NCBI RefSeq assembly: GCF_902706295.1
Contig: NZ_CACSJJ010000025.1
Span: forward strand, 18,625-82,624
Direction of reading: 5' to 3'
DNA length: 64,000 nt
From: Arthrobacter sp. 18067
GTDB lineage: Bacteria > Actinomycetota > Actinomycetes > Actinomycetales > Micrococcaceae
In this document: positions 32,815-41,362 of the stretch, piece by piece
Numbering within the stretch: the stretch's first letter is position 1
How the letters are laid out: the number at the start of each line of letters is the position of its first letter
Made by a program: the position numbers and the translations under genes
The notes under the pieces: generated by a model
Seen by the model: only the letters and a program-made list of their open reading frames with translations
Database searches by the model: none
What the model was told of the DNA's origin: nothing

Positions 32815-33879
32815 CTACTCGCGGGCGGCCGGGGTGTCGGCGGCGAGCCTGATGCCGTGCTCCGCCAGCCACACCGGGTTGAAGGCCTTGCTCAGGTAGT
32901 TCGTACCGGCGTCGGGGGCTATGGCCACCACCACTGAGCCGTGCGGTGCAGCGCGCGCCACCCGCAGAGCGGCAGCCACCGCGAGTCCGGAGGACGGACC
33001 CAACGCGAGCCCCTCCTCATCGAGGAGCCGGTGGACGGTGGTGTAGACCTCGTCGTTGGGGATCCGGAGAAACCGGTCCACGATGGAGCGGTCGAAGGCC
33101 TTGGGCCACTCGGGTTCCGGCCAGGAGTTGCCCACGCCGTCCACCAGGATCTCACCTGGGTGCCCGCCACTGTACGCAGAGCCGTAGGGATCAGCGCCAA
33201 CGACTTCCAGATGTCCGCCAGGCCGCAGAGCCGCCACACGTTCCTTCAAGTACCGGCCATTTCCGCTGATGGTCCCACCGGTCCCGATTCCCGCAACAAA
33301 ATGCGTCACCAAGCCGCCCGTCTGCTCCCAGATCTCCGGCCCAGTGGTTTCGTAGTGCGCAAGAGGATTGGCGGGGTTGTCGAACTGCATGGGCCGCCAC
33401 GCTCCGGGAGTCTCGGCCGTAATCCGGGCTGCCACCGCCCGCGCGTTCTCAGGCGACTCTGACGGCGCATTCCAGTCGGTCAGGATCACGCGGGCACCAT
33501 AGTTGTGCAGTGCAGCGAGCTTCTCCTGGGAAATGGTGTCGCCCGTGACCACCACCACCGGATGCCCGGTCAGGTGCCCGATCAGTGCAAGCCCGATCCC
33601 GGTATTGCCGGACGTGCTCTCCACGATTGTGGCCCCGGGTTTCAACTCCCCCGAGCTCTCAGCCGCCCGCACCATGCTCAGCGCGGTCCGGTCCTTGATG
33701 GAGCCGCCGGGGTTTTCGGACTCGAGCTTGACGTGGATGGCGCTGCCCAGTCCGCGGCTCAGCGCCTCCAACTTCACCAGCGGGGTGTTTCCCACCTTGT
33801 CCAGAACCGAAGCATCCAGCCCGTCCGGAACAGCGGAAGCCGCATGCACCCCGTGTTTGCGAATCGCCGTACTCACCAC
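32815..33879 (-). CDS. Cystathionine beta-synthase/cysteine synthase-like PLP enzyme
   Basis: A 354-residue fold-type II PLP enzyme. The PLP lysine is Lys62 in NPGGSIKDRTA; the substrate loop is STSGNTG, and GIGTGGTISG binds the phosphate. Details such as NPANPLAHYETTGPEIW and GADPYGSAYSGG resemble cystathionine beta-synthase catalytic domains, but the regulatory CBS pair is missing. It catalyses a beta-replacement on a serine-like substrate. The GTG start (33879, or 33876) overlaps the upstream lyase-like gene by 7 or 4 bases, so it is translated as the third gene of a coupled trio. Confidence 0.85.
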   Translation of the reverse strand: MVSTAIRKHGVHAASAVPDGLDASVLDKVGNTPLVKLEALSRGLGSAIHVKLESENPGGSIKDRTALSMVRAAESSGELKPGATIVESTSGNTGIGLALIGHLTGHPVVVVTGDTISQEKLAALHNYGARVILTDWNAPSESPENARAVAARITAETPGAWRPMQFDNPANPLAHYETTGPEIWEQTGGLVTHFVAGIGTGGTISGNGRYLKERVAALRPGGHLEVVGADPYGSAYSGGHPGEILVDGVGNSWPEPEWPKAFDRSIVDRFLRIPNDEVYTTVHRLLDEEGLALGPSSGLAVAAALRVARAAPHGSVVVAIAPDAGTNYLSKAFNPVWLAEHGIRLAADTPAARE

Positions 33880-35453
33880 GATCCCGCCCCTTCCTCTGTT
33901 CCCGGGAAAACCTGGTCAATGACGTCGCGAAGTTCCGTCCGCGCCCGCTCCACAAGGTCCGGTGCCGACGGCCTGTCCGCCAGCACGTCAGCGAGTCGCC
34001 CCGCGACGACGCCCGTCCCCTTTCCGAGCGGCTGCGCGGCTCCCGCTTCAAGCAGCAAATAGGACGCCGTCAGGGCCTCTATCGCCAAGAGCTTTTCCGC
34101 CGCCTCCAACGATTTTTCGAGTTGCTGCAAGGCGAGCGGGGCGAGGGTTGAATGGTCCTCGACGTCGGCGGACAGGGTTGCCGCGCCGAGGGTTGCCGGG
34201 GCGGCCAGGAACTTGAGTTCGGCCAACAGTCCGGCTGCGGAGTACCACAGCAGCCCGGGCAGTTCCTCATGGGCAAGACCCGGCGCACCCGCTTCAGAGG
34301 ACGCAGCCTCCAGATGCCTTGCCCGGATGGCCCGTTGGGGCGGATACAACTTGGCGATGCGCCGTTCACTGGAAATTCCCACATGCGCCAAGGCCAACCG
34401 CAGGCCTTCAAACGCAAGAGCCAGCTGCATCGGTTGAAAGTTCCCGCCGGACACCATGTGACCGGATTCGACGTCCACCAAGGGATTGTCGCCGCGGCCG
34501 TTCAGCTCCACTTCCAACGCAACACCGAGCTGTGTCACCAAGGACCGGAATGCCCCGTGCGTTTGCGGCGCAGCCCGGAATGACAGTGCGTCCTGCACCG
34601 AAACCTCGGGACGAACGTCCTCCAGCCATCCACCCCTCAACAGGTGACGCACAGCAGCAGCCGAGTCCCGCTGCCCGTCCACCGCCTTGGCCGTCTGGAT
34701 CGCCGGCGAAAACGGGCTGAGGTTCCCGCCGCCGTCGTACCTTGCGATGGTCTCCAGCGAGAGGGAAAGCGCGACGTCGGCCAGCTCGGCTACGCGCTGC
34801 AACCGCACCAAGGCGAGGGTTCCTACCCCCACGGAATACGCGTTGGCGCTAACCAGCGCGAGCGCCTCGCCCGGCGCAAGAACCAATGGTTGGAGGCCGG
34901 CGTCGGCGAGCGCTTTGGCCCCCGGCACCAGGGTTCCACCGGCATCGAAGGCTTCGCCCTCACCTATCGCAACGGCAGCGACGGCGGCGAGCTGGGTCAG
35001 GTCGGACGAGCCCACGGACCCTTCGCGTGGGATGGCGGGAAGGACGCCGCGGTTGATCATCTCGACGTAGAAACCAGCTGTTTCCGGACGGACACCGGAG
35101 CCGCCGCGGCTGAAGCCTATAAGCCTGGCAAGTATCACGGCCCGGGCAGCAGAACGCTCCAGATACGAGCCCACACCACTGTTGTGGTACCTGACTACTT
35201 GGATTTGGTACGCCAGGAGGGACTCCTCCTCCACAGCGGTGTCGCGGCCGGAGCCGAGCAAGGTGTTGAGCCCGTACACGCGTTGCCCGGAGGCCGCGGC
35301 GCGTTCAAGCACATCCCGGGATCGGCCGATCAAAGACAACGCATCTTGGTTGAGTTTCACGTGAAACGTCGGGTCCGCAGCAGCCATGGCCACACTCCGG
35401 GCAGACACCGGCGCCGTTCCCAAAAAGAGGGTACGCGGCTCAGCGGTCGCCAT
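33873..35453 (-). CDS. Histidine/aromatic ammonia-lyase-like protein lacking the MIO triad
   Basis: A 526-residue protein with the HAL/PAL fold markers VYGLNTLLGSG (Tyr60, equivalent to HAL Tyr53), ELNGRGDNPLVD, SGGNFQPMQLA and a C-terminal EDHSTLAPLA. The cofactor-forming segment GSVGASGDL of the family reads GSVGSSDL here (residues 145-152): the Ala-Ser-Gly that cyclises to MIO is replaced by Ser-Ser with one residue deleted. Known MIO-free relatives, such as ergothionase, eliminate better leaving groups than ammonia. It is coupled to an LLM monooxygenase (1-base overlap) and a CBS-like enzyme. The reaction is unknown. Confidence 0.8.
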   Translation of the reverse strand: MATAEPRTLFLGTAPVSARSVAMAAADPTFHVKLNQDALSLIGRSRDVLERAAASGQRVYGLNTLLGSGRDTAVEEESLLAYQIQVVRYHNSGVGSYLERSAARAVILARLIGFSRGGSGVRPETAGFYVEMINRGVLPAIPREGSVGSSDLTQLAAVAAVAIGEGEAFDAGGTLVPGAKALADAGLQPLVLAPGEALALVSANAYSVGVGTLALVRLQRVAELADVALSLSLETIARYDGGGNLSPFSPAIQTAKAVDGQRDSAAAVRHLLRGGWLEDVRPEVSVQDALSFRAAPQTHGAFRSLVTQLGVALEVELNGRGDNPLVDVESGHMVSGGNFQPMQLALAFEGLRLALAHVGISSERRIAKLYPPQRAIRARHLEAASSEAGAPGLAHEELPGLLWYSAAGLLAELKFLAAPATLGAATLSADVEDHSTLAPLALQQLEKSLEAAEKLLAIEALTASYLLLEAGAAQPLGKGTGVVAGRLADVLADRPSAPDLVERARTELRDVIDQVFPGTEEGAGSW

Positions 35454-36781
35454 TAGAAGTCCAGGAGATTCTGCCGGAAACCACCGTTGCCGTAGCTCTT
35501 CCTCAACAGGCCACGACGCCGAAGTTCGGGAGTGAGCTTGTCCAGCACGCCATGCACCGTCACCGGATCAACGAAGCCCGAGAAGAGGAAGCCGTCGCCA
35601 CCCACCTCAGATCCTGTCGACTCGAGGTAGTCGGCAATTTCGCCAACCGTGCCGATGATCGAGTCACCCGCACCGCCACTGCGCGCCTGCAGGATCTGGC
35701 GCAGCGTGGACCCGGGAGGCGCCGCCTTGGCGAAGTGTTCCAGTGTCCCTTGATTGCTGTTGGTGCTCAGTTCCGGAAGGGGTGCGTCGAGATCGAATTG
35801 TTTGAAGTCGATCACGGACAGGTAGGAGATGGAGTTGAGCTGGCTGTCGATGTCGCGCTGGGTAAGCTCACGACGTTGGGCCCGCAATTCCTCGGCCTCG
35901 GCAACAGAACCAACCACGGTGGGCTTCAGGACGAAAAGCACCTTGACGTCGTCGGGGTTCCTGCCGGCTTTGGCAGCCTCGGCACGGATCGAGTCACGGT
36001 AGGACTTCATCCCGTCAACGCCACGGGCTAGGGCAATCGCCACATCCGCGTGTCCGCCCGCGAACGCCTTCCCCCGGGGAGACGCACCCGCTTGGACCAG
36101 CACCGGCTCCTCCGGCAGCGGCGCCGTGTTCAGCGGACCACGGACTTTGAAGAAGTCGCCCTGATGGTTGATGGGGTGCACTTTGCTGTGGTCCGCGAAC
36201 ACCCCGGCGTCCGCATCCTCAAGAACAGCGCCAGGTTCCCAGCTCCGCCAAAGCCGCCTGACGACGTCGACGAATTCCTCCGCTTTTTCATAGCGAAGAT
36301 CGTGCTCGATCTGCTGGTCCAGCCCGTAGTTCTGCGCGGCGAGGTCACTCCCCGAGGTGACCACGTTCCAACCCAGCTGCCCCTCGGAAAAATGCTGCAA
36401 CGTGGCGAGGAGACGGGCGGCTGTGAAGGGCGGGTAGAACGAAGCGCTGACCGTCGGCACGATGCCCAGGTGCTCGGTGGCGGCGAGAAGGTACGGGACC
36501 AATGCCAGCGGATCATGTTTGGGCGCGAAGGACGCGTGGGCCAAGGACACCTCGGCCGAACCGCCATACGTATCAGGAACCGTGAGCGAGTCCTCGATGA
36601 TGAAGAGGTCCAGGCCGGATCGTTCAAACGCCCGGACGGCCTCCTGGTACAGGGCCGGTTTCTTCCAGTCGTAGCCCAGGCCGTAGCCGGGCGTCCCCCA
36701 GCCTTGGACACCGAATCCATGGCCCACAAACCATCCAAAGTGCAGCATGGGCTTGAGTGTAGAACTGCTCTGTCCGTTCAC
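35453..36781 (-). CDS. LLM-class flavin-dependent monooxygenase (NtaA/SnaA/DszA type)
   Basis: A 442-residue luciferase-like monooxygenase of the reduced-FMN-dependent group, with the signature LGWNVVTSGSDLAAQNYG and the N-terminal GWFVGHGFGVQGWG. Relatives oxidise sulfur- or nitrogen-containing compounds such as dibenzothiophene sulfone or nitrilotriacetate. It is the first gene of the coupled trio (its TAA overlaps the next ATG). No flavin reductase gene is adjacent. GTG 36781 is the likely start; ATG 36748 would lose only the tail before the first strand. Confidence 0.85.
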   Translation of the reverse strand: MNGQSSSTLKPMLHFGWFVGHGFGVQGWGTPGYGLGYDWKKPALYQEAVRAFERSGLDLFIIEDSLTVPDTYGGSAEVSLAHASFAPKHDPLALVPYLLAATEHLGIVPTVSASFYPPFTAARLLATLQHFSEGQLGWNVVTSGSDLAAQNYGLDQQIEHDLRYEKAEEFVDVVRRLWRSWEPGAVLEDADAGVFADHSKVHPINHQGDFFKVRGPLNTAPLPEEPVLVQAGASPRGKAFAGGHADVAIALARGVDGMKSYRDSIRAEAAKAGRNPDDVKVLFVLKPTVVGSVAEAEELRAQRRELTQRDIDSQLNSISYLSVIDFKQFDLDAPLPELSTNSNQGTLEHFAKAAPPGSTLRQILQARSGGAGDSIIGTVGEIADYLESTGSEVGGDGFLFSGFVDPVTVHGVLDKLTPELRRRGLLRKSYGNGGFRQNLLDF

Positions 36782-36933
36782 CGCGACCTGATTTCATGCG
36801 AAGTTACAGGGGGTCGTACTGGGTCAATTATGCTCCCGGGACGTCACAATTGGACGTGCCCCGGACCCGCCCGGTTTCCACATACGGTGGTCGCCTTGTT
36901 CCGCAGACAGGAGGCGTCGGGAATGATCACAGT

Positions 36934-38637
36934 ATGAGTGCATCAACCGCCCGCACTTCCGCCAAGGACAGGCTGTCCAGCGTCTGGGCCCTCAAGGGCT
37001 ACAAGCGCGAATGGTTGCGGCATGACATCATCGCTGGTGCGGCGCTGTTCGCCCTGCTGGTGCCCGCCGGGATGGCCTACGCGCAGGCAGCCGGGCTTCC
37101 ACCCGTCACCGGACTTTACGCGACCGTTGTACCGCTGCTGGTTTACGCCGTCGTTGGACCTTCCCGCATCCTGGTCCTGGGACCCGACTCGGCCCTGGCC
37201 CCGCTGATCGCAGCGGCGATTGTGCCCCTCGCAGCGGGCAGCAGCGCGAAGTCGGTGGCGTTGGCAGGACTTTTGGCCGTCTTGGTGGGTGCCTTCATGC
37301 TCGCGGGCTCAGCCTTGAAACTCGGGGCAATCACGGGCCTGCTGTCCAAGCCGATCCGGCTTGGATACCTCAACGGGATCGCCCTGTTGGTAGCGCTCTC
37401 GCAGCTGCCGGCGTTTCTGGGGATTGAGGCCGACGGCGACATCTGGCAAAAGCTCGCGAAGGTCAGCACGGGGGTGCTGGGTGGCGAGGTCAACATCACC
37501 GCGCTGCTGCTGGGCGTGGCCTCGCTGGCGTTGATCTGGATCCCGAGGCTCCTGAAATGGAAGGTTCCGGGCGTCCTGCTGGCGGTGGTTGGCTCCTGCG
37601 TTGCGACGGCGGTCTGGGGCCTCAACGACGACGTCAAGGTCACCGGAGTCTTGCCCCAAGGCCTGCCGATGCCCGCGCTGGGCGGTATCGGCTGGGCTGA
37701 CGCAGTGACGTTGTTGCCCGCCGCCGCCGGCATTGCCCTCATGGCCTTTGCGGATACGGGAGTCCTGTCCCAAACCCTGGCTGCGAAGGAAGGCAAGCGG
37801 GTGTCCGGCAACCGGGAGATGGCAGCGCTCGGGGCGGCCAACGCTGCCACCGGCTTACTGGGTGGATTCCCGATCTCGGGCAGCACTTCACGGACGCCGG
37901 TGGCTGTGGATGCAGGCGCCAAATCCCAGATGACCGGAGTAGTTGGCTCGCTGCTGGTGCTGGCGTTCATGCTGCTGGCACCGGGAGTGACCGGGTACCT
38001 GCCCTCGGCAACCTTGGCCGCCGTCGTCATTGCCGCGGCGATCACCCTCGCGGATCCGGCGGGTGTACGGCGGCTCTTCGGCCTCAGCCGCAGCGAGTCC
38101 GTAGTGATGCTGACGGCGTTCCTGGGAGTCCTGACCGTGGGCGTTCTCCAGGGAATCGTGGTGGCCATAGCGTTGGCGCTTTTGGACTTCGTGCGCCGCG
38201 CCTGGGATCCGTACCGAACAGAACTCGGTGCCGAGGAGGGCCTGCCCGGGTATCACGACCTTGAGAGACACCCTGGCGGCGAACGCATTCCCGGCCTCCT
38301 GATTCTCCGCTTCGATGCGTCCCTGTTCTTCGGGAACGGGCAGGTCCTGGCCGCGTTTGTCCGCGAGCAGCTGCATGAGGCCCCGGAAGAGGCAGCAGAC
38401 CCCATAACCCACGTCATCCTTGCCGCCGAGCCCATCACCGGGATCGACACCACAGCCTTGGACGATCTGGTCACGTTGGATGAATGGCTCGCCAGCAAAG
38501 GGGTGGACTTGGTGTTCGCCGAGCTCAAAGGACCGGTGAAGGACAAATTGATCCGCCTGGGCACAGCAGCCCGTTTCACACCCGACCACTTTTTCCCCAC
38601 TGTCGGGGCCGCGGTGCGTGCGCTCAGGCGCGAATAG
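36934..38637 (+). CDS. SulP-family anion (sulfate or bicarbonate) transporter with STAS domain
   Basis: A 567-residue protein. A membrane domain of about 12-14 helices with the SulP motif VPAGMAYAQAAGLPPVTGLYAT precedes a C-terminal cytoplasmic STAS domain (about residues 440-560). SulP members carry sulfate, bicarbonate or dicarboxylates. Divergence from the monooxygenase/lyase/CBS-like trio and closeness to the metZ operon suggest sulfate, but this is inference. The start is ATG 36934; in-frame extension to 36796 has no support. Confidence 0.88.
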   Translation: MSASTARTSAKDRLSSVWALKGYKREWLRHDIIAGAALFALLVPAGMAYAQAAGLPPVTGLYATVVPLLVYAVVGPSRILVLGPDSALAPLIAAAIVPLAAGSSAKSVALAGLLAVLVGAFMLAGSALKLGAITGLLSKPIRLGYLNGIALLVALSQLPAFLGIEADGDIWQKLAKVSTGVLGGEVNITALLLGVASLALIWIPRLLKWKVPGVLLAVVGSCVATAVWGLNDDVKVTGVLPQGLPMPALGGIGWADAVTLLPAAAGIALMAFADTGVLSQTLAAKEGKRVSGNREMAALGAANAATGLLGGFPISGSTSRTPVAVDAGAKSQMTGVVGSLLVLAFMLLAPGVTGYLPSATLAAVVIAAAITLADPAGVRRLFGLSRSESVVMLTAFLGVLTVGVLQGIVVAIALALLDFVRRAWDPYRTELGAEEGLPGYHDLERHPGGERIPGLLILRFDASLFFGNGQVLAAFVREQLHEAPEEAADPITHVILAAEPITGIDTTALDDLVTLDEWLASKGVDLVFAELKGPVKDKLIRLGTAARFTPDHFFPTVGAAVRALRRE

Positions 38638-38719
38638 CTCCAGCACCTCCGATTACGCAACATGACGAGGGTGCAGGCACTTGCAAGTGCAGCCCGACGC
38701 CCGCGGATGTTACGTTTTT

Positions 38720-38803
38720 CTTGAGTAATGAGTACCAGCGCAAAGCCCTGACTTGCTGGTCGGCAACCCTCTCTCCGGCGGGGTGCCTCAGGTGACTACT
38801 CGG
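38720..38803 (+). ncRNA. SAM-IV riboswitch
   Basis: The sequence has the SAM-IV features: closing helix GAGTA (38723-38727)/TACTC (38797-38801), helix ACCAGC/GCTGGT (38734-38739, 38755-38760), the conserved GGTCGGCAACCCTC segment and the GCGGGGTGCC...CAGGTGA segment. SAM-IV elements bind S-adenosylmethionine and shut down downstream methionine genes in Actinobacteria. It ends 45 bases before the DUF1737 gene and should control the DUF1737-rhodanese-metZ operon. Confidence 0.85.
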
Positions 38804-38848
38804 CGTATCGACAACTCGAACTGCAAGCGTGACTGAGGAGCACCAGCA

Positions 38849-39115
38849 ATGCCTGAACCCACTGAAGAAAAACTCTCCTACCGCCTGATTACAGGCCCGG
38901 ATACCCGTGATTTCTGCGAGCGTATCCACAACTCGCTGGCAGAAGGCTACGTACTCCACGGCAGCCCGGCCGCCACGTTCAATGGCACCGACGTCATCGT
39001 CGCGCAGGCCGTCGTCCTGCCGGCCGCGATTGCCACTGCGGATGCCGCCGTCGCCAACGCTGTTGACCAGCTGGAGAACTACGACGACGAAGAAGCATTC
39101 GAGGGCCACGCATGA
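38849..39115 (+). CDS. DUF1737-family small protein of the metZ operon
   Basis: An 88-residue protein with the DUF1737 pattern YRLITGPDTRDFCERIHNSLAEGYVLHGSP and FNGTDVIVAQAVV. Function unknown. GAGGAG lies 8 bases before the ATG. It is the first gene after the SAM-IV riboswitch and overlaps the rhodanese gene by 4 bases, which implies a role linked to methionine or sulfur supply. Confidence 0.82.
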   Translation: MPEPTEEKLSYRLITGPDTRDFCERIHNSLAEGYVLHGSPAATFNGTDVIVAQAVVLPAAIATADAAVANAVDQLENYDDEEAFEGHA

Positions 39116-39522
39116 GCTACGCAGGTGACCTGACCCCTCAGGACGCGTGGGCCAAGCTTGAAGAAGGCGCCATCCTGGTGGATGTACGCACCGAGGGCGA
39201 GTGGGCCCACATCGGCATCCCCGACACCAAAGCCACCGAGAATGATCCCCTGTTCATCCAGTGGAACCTCGCTGGTGGCATCCCCAATTCCCGTTTCATC
39301 GAGGACCTCCAGCAGCAGGCACCCGAGGACGACGCCGTGGAGCTCGTCTTCATTTGCCGCTCGGGCCAGCGCTCCATCTCCGCCGCCATCGCCGCAACGC
39401 AGGCCGGTTTCACTGCCTACAACGTCCTTGAGGGCTTCGAAGGCGAACCGGACCGCTACGGGGAGCGCACGGTCAATGGTTGGAAGAACCGTGGCCTGCC
39501 GACGAATTTGGGGACCGAGTAA
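39112..39522 (+). CDS. Rhodanese-domain sulfurtransferase
   Basis: A 136-residue single rhodanese domain with the active-site loop Cys82-Arg-Ser-Gly-Gln-Arg-Ser and the upstream LVDVRTEGEW. It probably carries sulfane sulfur. A rhodanese-like gene directly before metZ is also found in Mycobacterium tuberculosis (Rv0390-Rv0391), so the pairing is conserved in Actinobacteria. It may supply or handle sulfide for MetZ. The metZ GTG follows its stop immediately. Confidence 0.9.
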   Translation: MSYAGDLTPQDAWAKLEEGAILVDVRTEGEWAHIGIPDTKATENDPLFIQWNLAGGIPNSRFIEDLQQQAPEDDAVELVFICRSGQRSISAAIAATQAGFTAYNVLEGFEGEPDRYGERTVNGWKNRGLPTNLGTE

Positions 39523-40731
39523 GTGACTTTCAATCCTGACGCCGCCGGCTGGAGCCCTGACACCCAGGCCGTCCGCGGTGGCCTTGACCGCACCAATTTC
39601 CAGGAAACGTCCGAGCCTGTTTTCCTGAACTCCGGCTTCGTTTACGAGTCCGCCGCAGCTGCCGAACGCGCCTTCACAGGCGAGGACGAACGTTTCGTCT
39701 ACTCCCGCTATGGCAACCCTTCCGTGGCCACTTTCCAGGAGCGCTTGCGCCTGCTCGAAGGAACCGAGGCATGCTTCGCGACCGCGTCCGGCATGTCGGC
39801 AGTCTTCACCGCCCTGGGCGCGCTGTTGGCTGCCGGTGACCGCGTTGTTGCTGCCCGCTCGCTCTTCGGCTCATGTTTCGTGATCCTCAATGAGATCCTC
39901 CCCCGCTGGGGCGTGGAGACAGTATTTGTAGACGGGCCGGATCTGGACCAGTGGCGTGAGGCTCTCTCGGAGCCGACCACCGCGGTCTTCTTCGAGTCGC
40001 CGTCCAACCCCATGCAGGAGATCGTCGACATCGCCGCGGTCAGCGAACTTGCGCATGCCGCAGGGGCGACGGTCGTCGTCGACAATGTCTTTGCCACTCC
40101 CCTGCTGCAGCGCTGCGGTGAGCTGGGCGCGGACGTGATCGTCTACTCCGGCACCAAGCACATCGACGGCCAGGGACGTGTCCTGGGCGGCGCAATCCTG
40201 GGCACCAAGGAATTCATCGATGGCCCGGTCAAGCAGCTCATGCGGCACACCGGCCCCTCACTGTCCGCCTTCAACGCCTGGGTCCTCACCAAGGGCCTGG
40301 AGACCATCGGGCTGCGCGTAAACCACAGCTCGGCGTCCGCTTTGAAGATCGCGGAGTGGCTTGAGCAGCAACCCGCCATCAGCTGGGTCAAGTACCCACT
40401 GTTGAAGTCACACCCGCAGTACGAATTGGCCGCGAAGCAGATGAAGGCCGGCGGCACGGTGCTGACGTTCGAGCTGCTCCCTTCCGCGGGACGTTCTGCC
40501 AAGGAGTCCGCGTTCGCGCTGCTCGACGGCCTCCGCGTTATCGACATCTCCAACAACCTGGGCGACTCCAAGTCCCTCATCACCCACCCCGCCACCACCA
40601 CCCACCGGGCCATGGGTCCGGAGGGTCGGGCAGCGATCGGGCTCAGTGACGGCGTCGTCCGTTTGTCCGTGGGACTTGAAGACGTGGACGACCTCATCCT
40701 GGATCTGGAGAAGGCGCTCAAACAGGTCTAG
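39523..40731 (+). CDS. metZ: O-succinylhomoserine sulfhydrylase MetZ
   Basis: A 402-residue Cys/Met-metabolism PLP enzyme. The PLP lysine is in VYSGTKHIDGQGRVLGG, with FESPSNPMQEIVDI upstream and the C-terminal NLGDSKSLITHPATTTH typical of the family. It converts O-succinylhomoserine (or an O-acyl analogue) and sulfide to homocysteine. Translation starts at GTG 39523. The SAM-IV riboswitch upstream of the operon gives end-product control by SAM. Confidence 0.9.
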   Translation: MTFNPDAAGWSPDTQAVRGGLDRTNFQETSEPVFLNSGFVYESAAAAERAFTGEDERFVYSRYGNPSVATFQERLRLLEGTEACFATASGMSAVFTALGALLAAGDRVVAARSLFGSCFVILNEILPRWGVETVFVDGPDLDQWREALSEPTTAVFFESPSNPMQEIVDIAAVSELAHAAGATVVVDNVFATPLLQRCGELGADVIVYSGTKHIDGQGRVLGGAILGTKEFIDGPVKQLMRHTGPSLSAFNAWVLTKGLETIGLRVNHSSASALKIAEWLEQQPAISWVKYPLLKSHPQYELAAKQMKAGGTVLTFELLPSAGRSAKESAFALLDGLRVIDISNNLGDSKSLITHPATTTHRAMGPEGRAAIGLSDGVVRLSVGLEDVDDLILDLEKALKQV

Positions 40732-40741
40732 CCTTGCTGCC

Positions 40742-41362
40742 ATGAGCGGGAACCATCCCTATCGCCGTGCCGGAGCGGTCATCGTTGCCGGCACGGTGGT
40801 GTGGTTCGTTGGAATCTCGCCGGTCTCCCGTGTCTACATCACCCCGGACGACGCCGAGCGCCTGCGCATGCTGACAGCCGGACAGCGCGGCTGGATCCTT
40901 GGTCAGCACATCACGGCCATCGGAACAATCGCAGTCCCGGTGGGATTCGCCGCGTTCGCCCGTGCCGTTCCGCACCGGGACGCCTCGCGCGGAAAGGCGA
41001 AGAAATGGGCTACTGCAGCTGCCGCCGCCTTACTCGCCGGGGCCCCGTTCTTTGTTTCCAGCCTCGCCCGGCGGGCCGCTGACATCGAAGGTTTCGCCTA
41101 CCGCCGGGGATCCAACACGACGTTCCTCACGTACTCCGCGCTGCATGTTGTGGCGTTGGCAGCGCTCGGCGGAAGCCTTCTTTCCATGCCAGCCAGCCGA
41201 TGGATCGGGATCACGGCCGCGGCCAGCGCACCTATCTATGGCGCCATCCTGGTCGCAAAGAAGGACATCCCGCCATTCTGCTTCTACTTGGTAGAGGGAC
41301 TGGCCGGCGCCTACCTGATGACGTGGGAAGAACCCGAGGCCGACGAGTCTAGGGCCGCCTGA
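40742..41362 (+). CDS. Hypothetical membrane protein
   Basis: A 206-residue protein with about five hydrophobic segments and no family that I recognise. It starts with ATG 10 bases after the metZ stop and may be a fourth gene of the SAM-IV operon. Its end overlaps the convergent ligase gene by 14 bases. There are no Cys-rich or catalytic motifs, so nothing ties it to sulfur metabolism beyond position. Confidence 0.7.
   Translation: MSGNHPYRRAGAVIVAGTVVWFVGISPVSRVYITPDDAERLRMLTAGQRGWILGQHITAIGTIAVPVGFAAFARAVPHRDASRGKAKKWATAAAAALLAGAPFFVSSLARRAADIEGFAYRRGSNTTFLTYSALHVVALAALGGSLLSMPASRWIGITAAASAPIYGAILVAKKDIPPFCFYLVEGLAGAYLMTWEEPEADESRAA

Noticed and set aside
34998..35035. Frameshift as the cause of the missing MIO triad
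   Set aside because: Both flanks align in the same frame with the family, and only whole codons differ, so a single-base error does not explain it; a three-base error remains possible.
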